From DAOUMU01 sp034409055 (lineage in GTDB: Bacteria; Chloroflexota; Anaerolineae; 4572-78; J111), in assembly GCA_034409055.1 (NCBI GenBank), contig DAOUMU010000304.1, positions 1 through 37,615 on the forward strand: a DNA stretch of 37,615 nucleotides, written 5' to 3'. Positions 1 to 6,796 of the stretch are shown here, in pieces. Every line of letters starts with the position of its first letter. The stretch's first letter is position 1. The position numbers were made by a program, and so were the translations under genes. The notes under the pieces are model-generated. The model made no database searches and was not told the origin of the DNA. It was given only the letters and a program-made list of their open reading frames with translations.

Positions 1-87
1 CACGGGTGTATAACGTAATCTGAGCATTTTGACCTCCAGATGTGTAAGTTTTTACACCACAACTATATCACCTCTGGTGATTCAGGT

Positions 88-1128
88 CTAACCCGGATTA
101 GGGGTTTCCTGACAGAAACTAGCTAGGGGGTGATCGCCGGTGATGTGTCGCGCTACCAGGGGACCCAACCCGGTCCCCAGGCCAATAAACAGATAGATCA
201 GCCCCAGGGTGGCGGAGCCGTCATCCCCAATCGGAAAGACCTCCTTGGCAAAAGCAACTTCCACCACGGCGATACCGCCAAAGGCCAGGGAACTGGAAGC
301 TTTCACCAGGGCGATCACCAGGACTGAAGGACGCTGCCACAAATAGCGTAGACCAGCCATAAAAGCATCCCAACCTACCTGACTCTCCCCGGACTCCTCT
401 GACTCAGGCTGACTGGCCGGCATCAGGACATCCAGATTTGAGGAGCCAACCTCCTCAGATGCGGCGACGTTCGGCATCTGAGGCGAAGCGCGCCTCATAT
501 TATGCCCTGTGGGTACGCCGCAAAAATTGGATCTAGTGGGCATGCATATCCGGCTGACAAACCAGGCTGAGATCGTAAACGTAGCCGCATCAATCAAAAA
601 AGCCGCCGCCGTCCCCAACAAGGCCGTGGCCAGCCCTCCTAAGGCCGCGCCCAGGGCCAGCATGGTGCTCCAGGTGGTGCCATCCAGGGCGTTGGCCGTG
701 ATTAAATCCTGGCGAGCCACAATGCTGGGCATGAGCGCCGCCCGCGTCGGTTCAAAGAAGGCGCTGATACTCAATTGCAGCACGGTCAAAACATACAGCA
801 GCCAGACCTCACGCCCGGTCTGGACGAATAAAAAGTTGAGCACAACCAGCGTCCGTAGCAAGTCGCTGGTGATGAGGATTTTGCGCCGGTCGAAACGATC
901 GGCCATCACCCCGGCCAGGGGACCGAGAAGAAAGGGAGGCAGCAACCGGGCCAGAAAAAGCCCGCCAATGGCCAGGCCCGAGCCGGACAGGTTGGCCACC
1001 AATGAGGCTGAGGCAATCAAATTAAACCAATCGCCCAGCAGGCTGATGACCTGACTCAACCACAGATAGCGGTAATTGCGGTTGTCTCGTATCAAGTCGA
1101 TGTAACTGCCGACGAGGGGGATACGCAT
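88..1128 (-). CDS. MFS exporter (EntS/MFS_3-like), C-terminally truncated
   Basis: Inner-membrane drug or siderophore-type exporter of the major facilitator superfamily. The N-terminal half is typical: RNYRYLWLSQVISLLGDWFN opens TM1, and GPLAGVMADRFDRRK is the loop 2-3 signature (residues about 68-82). Hydrophobic segments support roughly eight to nine of the usual twelve helices. At 346 residues it is short for the family (about 400-430). The last natural-looking stretch is GLGTGLGPLVARH, after which the frame runs into unrelated sequence and stops. The TM6-TM7 loop is enlarged by about 40 polar residues that coincide with palindromic DNA (about 429-538). GGGAGG lies 8 nt before the ATG, so translation probably still starts. 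It may be a pseudogene; transport activity is doubtful. Substrate unknown. Confidence 0.75.
   Translation of the reverse strand: MRIPLVGSYIDLIRDNRNYRYLWLSQVISLLGDWFNLIASASLVANLSGSGLAIGGLFLARLLPPFLLGPLAGVMADRFDRRKILITSDLLRTLVVLNFLFVQTGREVWLLYVLTVLQLSISAFFEPTRAALMPSIVARQDLITANALDGTTWSTMLALGAALGGLATALLGTAAAFLIDAATFTISAWFVSRICMPTRSNFCGVPTGHNMRRASPQMPNVAASEEVGSSNLDVLMPASQPESEESGESQVGWDAFMAGLRYLWQRPSVLVIALVKASSSLAFGGIAVVEVAFAKEVFPIGDDGSATLGLIYLFIGLGTGLGPLVARHITGDHPLASFCQETPNPG
429..538. repeat. palindromic insert inside MFS loop
   Basis: Contains a perfect 9-bp inverted repeat, CTCAGATGC (454-462) and GCATCTGAG (474-482). It is bounded by ATCCAGATTT-like and AAAATTGGATCTA-like ends that resemble the terminal repeats of the element at 3682-3770. 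It lies in frame and encodes part of the oversized cytoplasmic loop between TM6 and TM7. Kinship with the 3682-3770 element is inferred from the ends only. Confidence 0.45.
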
Positions 1129-1155
1129 GAGTGAGACCTCCCGTAGTAGAAAAAT

Positions 1156-1290
1156 GGTAACTGCCTACCCTCATGTCATTCCGAGGAGCGAAGCGACGAG
1201 GAATCTCCGGTAACAAGGGCAAATCCAGCCTGAAACAGGAGATTCTTCGCTCCCTGTGGTCGCTCAGAATAACATGGTAGGTAGTTACGG
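1156..1290. repeat. R1 palindromic repeat, copy 1
   Basis: A 135-bp imperfect palindrome between the MFS start and the helicase stop. Outer arms are GGTAACTGCCTACC on the left and GGTAGGTAGTTACGG on the right. Inner arms are TGTCATTCCGAGGAGCG and CGCTCAGAATAACA. The same family recurs at 18437-18590, 21187-21289 and 37480-37615. It looks like a non-autonomous MITE or REP element; no coding capacity is evident. Confidence 0.85.
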
Positions 1291-1337
1291 AGTTTGGTTC
1301 TTTAGGAATTGCCGTGCAACCGCTCAGAGTGCAGGTG

Positions 1338-1373
1338 TTGCCAAATCCAAGCCAAAATACGGGGATTTGGCAA
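1338..1373. repeat. 11-bp perfect inverted repeat (hairpin)
   Basis: TTGCCAAATCC (1338-1348) and GGATTTGGCAA (1363-1373) form a perfect 11-bp stem with a 14-nt loop, about 90 bp past the helicase stop on the minus strand. There is no strong T-run, so a REP-type repeat or weak terminator are both possible. Confidence 0.5.
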
Positions 1374-1461
1374 TCCCCTCCGAGCTTTAAACACAGTTTT
1401 TTCAGGACCGTTGTTCCCATTCGTTCTTGGACGGCTCTAAGAAAAGCTTTATCAGCCGGAA

Positions 1462-2907
1462 TCACCGTGGACGTCGCCGCTGGGCGATTCGTTCATCCAC
1501 CGTTTTACGAGCGATGACCTCGTATAGCACGGCCTGAGCATTCCCCCGCTTACGCAGCACCCGCCCCAAGCGTTGAACATACTCCCGGGCGCTGGCGCTG
1601 CCCCCCAGCACTATAGCAATTTTCGCTTCCGGCACGTCAACCCCTTCGTTGAGTACTTTTGAAGTGACGATGGCCCGATAGGCGCCGCTGCGGAAATGGT
1701 CAAGAATGGCCTTCCGCTCGGCGGCCTGGGTTTGGTGAGTGATGACCGGGGTGAGGTAGCGCCGGGCGATTTGGTAAGCAAAGCGGTTATGGGCGGTAAA
1801 GATGAGCATCTGCTGGTCACGGTGTTCGCGCAGCAGCCGGTCCAGGATCTCCAGCTTACCCTGGGCCTGGTGCACAATCTCCTTCAGTTTTAGCTCGGCC
1901 ACCTTGGCCCGGCGGGCCTGGGCTTCATACGCGCTGCGCCGGGTGAATTCGTCCCACCAGCCCGGCCCGTGCCGCTCCCGCAGGCGGGCCTCACGCACAT
2001 AGCCGGTGTAGACAGCATAAGCTGAGTCATAGGCCGTCCGCTCCTCCGACGTCAGATCAATGCGGATGCGCTCGGTACGGTATTCGGCTAACTGGGCGCC
2101 GGCCAGGTCGTCGATGTGCTTGCGGTAGACGACCGGCCCCACCAACTCCTCCAGTAAGGCTGAAGGCTGAAGGCTGAAGGCTGAATCTTCTTTTACGTTT
2201 TCGTCCTTCATCACCTGCCCCTGTGGGGTTCTGCCTTCATCTTTCATGCTTTCCGGATAGGTGGCGGTCAGGCCGAGCCGGTAAGGAGAGGCACACATCA
2301 GAGCGATTTCGTGCCAGGAAGGGGCCGGGAGATGATGGATCTCGTCAAAGATGAGCAGCTTGAACTGGTTGCCCAGAGTTTCGGCCTGGGCCCAGGCGCT
2401 GGGGTAGGTGGTGACGGTGATGGGCTCCAACCGCTTCTCCTGGCCGTACCACACCCCAATCGTTATCCCAAAAGCATTCTCCAACCGAGCGTACCATTGG
2501 TGTAACAAATCGAGCGTCGGGACCACCACCAACGTGCTGACCCTACATTCGGTGATGGCCCGTAGCGCCAGAAAGGTTTTTCCAGCGCCGGTGGGCAAAA
2601 CAACGCTCCCCCAGCGGCCGGCAGCCAGCCAGGCCTGGAGTGCTTCGGTCTGGTAGGGATGGGGCTCACGGTCATCATTAAGGATAAGGGACAGATTTTG
2701 CCAGCGGGGAATGTTGTTGCGGATACCCTGCTCATAGAGCCAGTCTCGTACCGTGCGGTAGTGCACCGCCGGACAGCGCCACTTGGCATTGATCCATTGG
2801 AAAGGATCGGGCGGGGTGGTACTTCGGGACACGTTATCTAACACAAGGGTGCCGCCCAGAAAAAAGGCGGTGGGAACGCTCGTTTCGGCAAGCTCTTTCA
2901 CAATCAC
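1462..2907 (-). CDS. XPB/ERCC3-like superfamily 2 DNA helicase
   Basis: ATP-dependent DNA helicase or translocase related to XPB/Rad25, probably acting in DNA repair or transcription-coupled processes (family knowledge). Visible motifs: Walker A PTGAGKT (105-111), Walker B DEIH (188-191), motif III LTATYPE (213-219), a second RecA fold with SKVLNEGVDVPEA (416-428), and motif VI QRLGRVLR (445-452). The N-terminal 80 residues precede the Q-type motif REPHPYQTEAL. The 481-residue length fits bacterial members. Start is GTG at 2907; an in-frame stop lies two codons upstream, so no longer start exists. Residues about 220-247 are encoded by a simple-repeat insertion between motif III and the following linker. 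It is divergent from the DUF4132 cluster; a functional link is unproven. No Bax1-like partner nuclease is seen. Confidence 0.88.
   Translation of the reverse strand: MIVKELAETSVPTAFFLGGTLVLDNVSRSTTPPDPFQWINAKWRCPAVHYRTVRDWLYEQGIRNNIPRWQNLSLILNDDREPHPYQTEALQAWLAAGRWGSVVLPTGAGKTFLALRAITECRVSTLVVVPTLDLLHQWYARLENAFGITIGVWYGQEKRLEPITVTTYPSAWAQAETLGNQFKLLIFDEIHHLPAPSWHEIALMCASPYRLGLTATYPESMKDEGRTPQGQVMKDENVKEDSAFSLQPSALLEELVGPVVYRKHIDDLAGAQLAEYRTERIRIDLTSEERTAYDSAYAVYTGYVREARLRERHGPGWWDEFTRRSAYEAQARRAKVAELKLKEIVHQAQGKLEILDRLLREHRDQQMLIFTAHNRFAYQIARRYLTPVITHQTQAAERKAILDHFRSGAYRAIVTSKVLNEGVDVPEAKIAIVLGGSASAREYVQRLGRVLRKRGNAQAVLYEVIARKTVDERIAQRRRPR
2156..2250. repeat. in-frame period-7 repeat insertion in helicase gene
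   Basis: Four tandem GGCTGAA units (2158-2185) are followed by related CTTCATC/CTTTCAT units and a CCCCACAGGGG mini-palindrome. The block encodes residues about 220-250 of the helicase, rich in K, D, E, Q and S, where homologues normally continue directly. This is one of several period-7 tracts in the window. Confidence 0.7.
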
Positions 2908-2949
2908 ACATCATTGGCCAGAAAAGATGTTAGAGATTGTAAAAATTTA

Positions 2950-2975
2950 GACGGGATTGACAAGATTACCCCGTC
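2950..2975. repeat. short GACGGG/CCCGTC hairpin at pseudogene junction
   Basis: GACGGG (2950-2955) and CCCGTC (2970-2975) flank GATTGACAAGATTA. The motif resembles the GACAGGATT-type repeat also visible at about 27403-27472. It abuts exactly the point where DUF4132 homology begins, so it may mark the rearrangement breakpoint. Confidence 0.4.
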
Positions 2976-2976
2976 A

Positions 2977-3644
2977 AATTTGAACAGTTTCTGGTGCATC
3001 ACCCGCTTATGGTCAACCTGGCCCGGCTGCTGCTGTGGGGCGGCTACAATGCGGCCGGAGACTTGATGGTCACCTTTCGCCTCACCGAGGACCAGACCTA
3101 CGCCGATGTTGAGGATGACGAGATCACCCTGGCCGGTGTGGTTGAGGTCGGGCTGCTCCACCCCCTGGAACTATCTGACGAGGCGCGATTGGCCTGGGCA
3201 GAGTTGTTCAGTGATTACGAACTGGTCTCTCCCTTCCCCCAACTGGGGCGCGAAATCTACCGCCTGCGCGAAGAGGAAATCAGGGCCACGGAAATCACCC
3301 GCTTTACCGATACGGGTGTTCCGGCCATTGCCCTGGTCAGGATTCTGGAAGGGCGAGGCTGGCAGCGGGGCCAGGTGGACAAGGACACGCTGATGTTTTA
3401 TGGTCACGTCAAATCTTTTCCCAGGGTTGGTGTTACGGCCAAAATTGAGTATGATGGTATTGAAGTAAACCTTTACCAGGCCATCTCTCCAAAGATTCTG
3501 GGCTGCTTCTTTGTGCCGGGCTTGTACGACTCGGCGGAGCAGGTACAGCCGGAGGCAGCCTTGCCTTTGGGGCAGGTTGACCCGGTTGTGGTCAGCGAAG
3601 TCCTGCGTGATTTGACGACGGTCAGCGGCAGGGCCAAGCAGTAA
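2977..3644 (+). pseudogene. 5'-truncated DUF4132 (YehI-like) gene fragment
   Basis: Homology to the two downstream DUF4132 proteins begins abruptly at KFEQFLVHHPLMVNL and runs to the common C-terminus (VVVSEVLRDLTTVSGRAKQ). The C-terminal portion is colinear: LLLWGGY, FRLTEDQTYADV, VGLLHPLEL, SDYELVSPFPQLGREIY. About 730 N-terminal residues present in the intact paralogue (3826-6675) are missing and replaced by repeat DNA. A GTG at 2994 could start a 216-residue product, but no convincing Shine-Dalgarno sequence precedes it, so I treat it as a decayed tandem copy. It shares the yeh-type cluster orientation. Expression as a free C-terminal domain is possible but unsupported. Confidence 0.8.
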
Positions 3645-3808
3645 AGAAGTAAGGAGTAGGGAGTAAGAAGTAGGTAGTATAAGTAGATCCAAATTTAACG
3701 CTCCAAGCCGGTCCATAACCGGCGATGCGACGGGTCACGGACCCATCGTGAGCACAAAATTGGATCTACTGAGTATTTTCCTTACTCCTTACTCCCTACT
3801 TCCTACAA
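3645..3808. repeat. period-7 AGTAGGG/AGTAAGG tracts flanking an inverted-repeat element
   Basis: Left tract 3646-3681 contains AGTAAGG, AGTAGGG, AGTAAGA and AGTAGGT units. Right tract about 3778-3808 contains the complementary units CTTACTC and CTACTTC. The two tracts form an outer inverted repeat around the 3682-3770 element. A very similar tract follows the next DUF4132 gene (6673-6700), suggesting that tandem duplication carried the tract along. Confidence 0.7.
3682..3770. repeat. 89-bp terminal-inverted-repeat element
   Basis: Terminal arms are AGTAGATCCAAATTT (3682-3696) and AAAATTGGATCTACT (3756-3770), 14 of 15 complementary. Inside are a GCCGGT-CCATA-ACCGGC hairpin and a GGGT/ACCC pair. 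Size and architecture suit a MITE. The ends recur, degenerate, inside the MFS gene (429-538). Confidence 0.65.
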
Positions 3809-3825
3809 GACAAGGAGAATAACCG

Positions 3826-6675
3826 ATGAACAACCCTGTTACGCTTCACGATACACTCCCCCCCCGCTCCATCGACTTAACGCCCAAAGATTGGTGTTGG
3901 GCAAGTTGGCTCGAACGTAAACCACAGGCGCACTCCAAGCCAAAACCGTTTGAGCTGCAACAAGCTGTAGCCCGCTTAAAAGAGGTAGCAGCAGAACCAT
4001 ACAGTAGTTACTACCGGCATTGGGCCAAGTCTCAAATTCGGACCTCATTAAATCCCCAAGAGGCCCATTTTTGGTTTACGGTAATGACCGCCTTCTCCGA
4101 AAAGGAGATTAGTCGGTTCGATTATCAACGGAAGCAAGGACTGCTCCAAGAACTGACCGATATGCTGGCCCAACAAACCTTCACCGGTCAAATCACCTTA
4201 AATGAGGTCAGGGAACGTTTAGCTCACGCCTGTGGGAGAGTTGACGAACTGGTCGTCATTCCCCTGGCAAATCTTTTCAGCCCCGCCGAACTGGTTGATC
4301 TCATCCTCCAAAAAGATAAAATTCCTTTAGATGCAATCAGGGAGGGAATGCGTCACTACCACTATCATGGCGCTTCAAAACAACAGGTGGAAGAGCGGGC
4401 ACGAGATACGCTTATAGATATTTTGAGTACCGCTTTCCGCACTCACGTTCTTCCCTACTTGCCTGACAAGGAAATAGAACCACTCCGCTCCCGCATACAA
4501 CCTTTCTTAAATCCGGCTGATTGGCCGGGTAATCGGGGAGTCTACCGTCTGGCTGCCGGCTTGAAGATGCCGGCAGAAGTCCAAAGTCTGGTCCAGAGTT
4601 GGCCTGATGGAAGTTTCAAAAACGTGTGGGGGTTCCAGTTTTTTCAGGCCCAGGAACTTGTCTTCAGCCTGGGCAGTCCGCAACTCATTGCGACAGAAGC
4701 CCGTCGTCTGAAATTGCGGCTAAGAGACGCCGCCAGTGTACGGGCCTTCTTAGCCCTCACCCAATACGATGCCCTTGATGTCGTCGCAGACAGCATTCTT
4801 GCCCTGACCGAGAAGAAACAGACAGAAGCCCTGCTCAAGGCATTTGCCATTGTGCATGCCCCGGAAGCGGCTCCTCACATGCTGGCTATCAAGCAAGCCT
4901 CAAAAGCCCCCCAATTGGCCCGACAGTGGCTCGATGATAACCCGGAACACGCCATCGCTGGCTTAATGTCGGTCGTTGAGGCTGGTAATAACCTGTCTGA
5001 AGCGGCCATGCGTTTCTTGCTCCGTATGCAGCGCAAAGGTTACGGAGCCTTTATTCAAGCCTGTCTGGCCCAAATGCCCCCTGACCTGACTGTCAAAATA
5101 CAAACCGAATTGCTCGATGTGAAGAATGCACCGGATTATACCCCCTTCGATGAGAACACAACGCCAGATTGGTTAGAAAATGGGTTGCCGAGCGTAAGTG
5201 CTGCGCAACAACACCAAAAAGCGGATTGGGCTGATCCTGTTCTCTTACCACCCGTGGTGGTGGGAATGAATTACCTCAACGAGACCCAGATACGTGGCTT
5301 GATTACACTCCTCAAGCAAAGTCCGGTTGACCAACCGGTTCCGGCGTTGATAACCGCTCTCAAGACCCATGCCAACCGTCAGTCGCTCGATATTTTTGCC
5401 TGGGAGTTGTTTGAACTGTGGCTCGAAGATGGCGCGCCGTCCAGGGAGAAATGGGCGCTGGGGGCGGTCGGACTACTCGGCTCCGATGCCCTGGCTCTTA
5501 AGTTGACGCCGTTCATTCGGACCTGGCCGGGTGAAAGCCAGCATCAGCGAGCTGTGTTTGGCCTAAGATGCTTACAGGCTATCGGTACGGATACTGCCTT
5601 GATGCAAATTAACGGCATTGCCCAGAACGCGAAATTCAAAGGACTCAAAGCCAGGGCCCGTGAGGCGATAGAGACCATCGCTCAGGAGCGTAACCTGACC
5701 CGCGAGCAACTGGAAGACCGGGTTGTGCCTGATTGTGGCCTGGATGAGCGAGGCAAACGGGCCTTCGACTTTGGTCCACGCCAATTCCAGTTTGTCCTTA
5801 GCCCGGAAATGAAGCCGATGGTCCGGGATGACAAGGGCAAGCTACGGGCCAACCTGCCCAAGCCCGGCAAGCGAGACGAGGCTGACTTAACCCAGCAAGC
5901 CATTGCCGATTGGAAACTGCTCAAAAAGCAAATTCGTGAGGTGGCCAAAATCCAGGCCTTCCGGCTGGAGCAGGCCATGGTCACCGGGCGGCGTTGGCCC
6001 ATAGCCGAATTTGAACAGTTGTTGGTCCGGCACCCGCTGATGGTCAACCTGGTGCGGCTGCTGCTGTGGGGCGGCTACGATACCCAGGGCCAGTTGGTGG
6101 CCACCTTCCGGGTGACCGAGGACCAGACCTACGCCGACGTGAATGATGACGATTTCAGCCTGGCCGGTTTTCAGGAGGTTGGCCTGGTCCATCCTTTACC
6201 CCTCTCGGACGAAACCAAATCCGCCTGGGGCGAACTGTTCAGCGATTACGAGATTGTGCCCCCCTTCCCCCAACTGGGTCGCGAGATTTACACCCTTGAG
6301 GTAGAGGAGGTATCCCAAACAGAAATCACTCGCTTTGCCCAGCTCAAAATTCCGGCAGTGTCGCTGGTCGGTACGCTGGAAAAATTAGGCTGGCAACGGG
6401 GCATTCCGGCCGATGCCGGGGTCTTTTACGAGCACGCCAAACCCTTCTACGGGGCCAACGTCACGGCGGTCGTTGAGTATGAGGGCGTGCCGGTCGGCTA
6501 TATGATTGATTGGGAGGACCAATCGCTGGAGCGCTGTTTCTTTGTGCCCGGTATTTATACGCCGAAGATGTATCCACAGCATAAGAACAAGATCCCCCTG
6601 GGCGAGATTGAGCCGGTGGTGATTAGTGAGGTGCTGCGGGAATTGACGCAGATTGCTGGCAAAGCCAGGGAGTAA
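3826..6675 (+). CDS. yehI: DUF4132 protein, intact copy (YehI-like)
   Basis: Large cytoplasmic protein of 949 residues with no signal peptide or membrane segment. The N-terminal 600 residues look helical and repeat-like (HEAT-type by eye, not proven). The DUF4132 signature spans about residues 629-822: LEDRVVPDCGLDERG, DFGPRQFQF, GKLRANLPKPG, RLEQAMVTGRRWP, HPLMVNLVRLLLWGGYD, FRVTEDQTYADV, PFPQLGREIY. E. coli YehI (about 1200 residues, also called MolR) shares this domain and is encoded next to yehL-M-P-Q, which are also present here, so the symbol rests on domain plus context. AAGGAG lies 8 nt before the ATG. It is the only complete copy of three tandem paralogues. Molecular role unknown; a scaffold or target-recognition role in a MoxR-vWA machine is my inference. 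Confidence 0.85.
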   Translation: MNNPVTLHDTLPPRSIDLTPKDWCWASWLERKPQAHSKPKPFELQQAVARLKEVAAEPYSSYYRHWAKSQIRTSLNPQEAHFWFTVMTAFSEKEISRFDYQRKQGLLQELTDMLAQQTFTGQITLNEVRERLAHACGRVDELVVIPLANLFSPAELVDLILQKDKIPLDAIREGMRHYHYHGASKQQVEERARDTLIDILSTAFRTHVLPYLPDKEIEPLRSRIQPFLNPADWPGNRGVYRLAAGLKMPAEVQSLVQSWPDGSFKNVWGFQFFQAQELVFSLGSPQLIATEARRLKLRLRDAASVRAFLALTQYDALDVVADSILALTEKKQTEALLKAFAIVHAPEAAPHMLAIKQASKAPQLARQWLDDNPEHAIAGLMSVVEAGNNLSEAAMRFLLRMQRKGYGAFIQACLAQMPPDLTVKIQTELLDVKNAPDYTPFDENTTPDWLENGLPSVSAAQQHQKADWADPVLLPPVVVGMNYLNETQIRGLITLLKQSPVDQPVPALITALKTHANRQSLDIFAWELFELWLEDGAPSREKWALGAVGLLGSDALALKLTPFIRTWPGESQHQRAVFGLRCLQAIGTDTALMQINGIAQNAKFKGLKARAREAIETIAQERNLTREQLEDRVVPDCGLDERGKRAFDFGPRQFQFVLSPEMKPMVRDDKGKLRANLPKPGKRDEADLTQQAIADWKLLKKQIREVAKIQAFRLEQAMVTGRRWPIAEFEQLLVRHPLMVNLVRLLLWGGYDTQGQLVATFRVTEDQTYADVNDDDFSLAGFQEVGLVHPLPLSDETKSAWGELFSDYEIVPPFPQLGREIYTLEVEEVSQTEITRFAQLKIPAVSLVGTLEKLGWQRGIPADAGVFYEHAKPFYGANVTAVVEYEGVPVGYMIDWEDQSLERCFFVPGIYTPKMYPQHKNKIPLGEIEPVVISEVLRELTQIAGKARE

Positions 6676-6748
6676 GGAGTAGGGAGTAAGAAGTAGGCAG
6701 GGCATCCCTATGCCCTCCCTACCCGCCGAGGTATAGGGATACCTCGGC
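6673..6748. repeat. period-7 tract and two perfect hairpins between DUF4132 copies
   Basis: After the stop, AGTAAGG/AGTAGGG units (to about 6698) are followed by a GGGCAT-CCCT-ATGCCC hairpin (6700-6715) and a perfect 10-bp hairpin GCCGAGGTAT-AGGG-ATACCTCGGC (6725-6748). The two loops are complementary in sequence (CCCT, AGGG). No T-run follows, so these are probably REP-type repeats that could act as mRNA stabilisers. Confidence 0.75.
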
Positions 6749-6796
6749 TACATAATTCATAACTCCCTGCTTCCCCCGACACAAGGAGAACAACCA

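Noticed and set aside
1..87. Possible missing C-terminus of the MFS exporter
   Set aside because: None of the frames in 1-87 continues a transmembrane helix; only a GTGTAA-GTTT-TTACAC mini-hairpin is visible.
509..1054. Plus-strand frame of 181 codons opposite the MFS gene
   Set aside because: Lysine/arginine/serine-rich shadow typical of the complement of a membrane protein gene.
1022..1465. Minus-strand frame of 147 codons between MFS and helicase
   Set aside because: It reads through the R1 repeat and overlaps the start of the MFS gene; no family resemblance.
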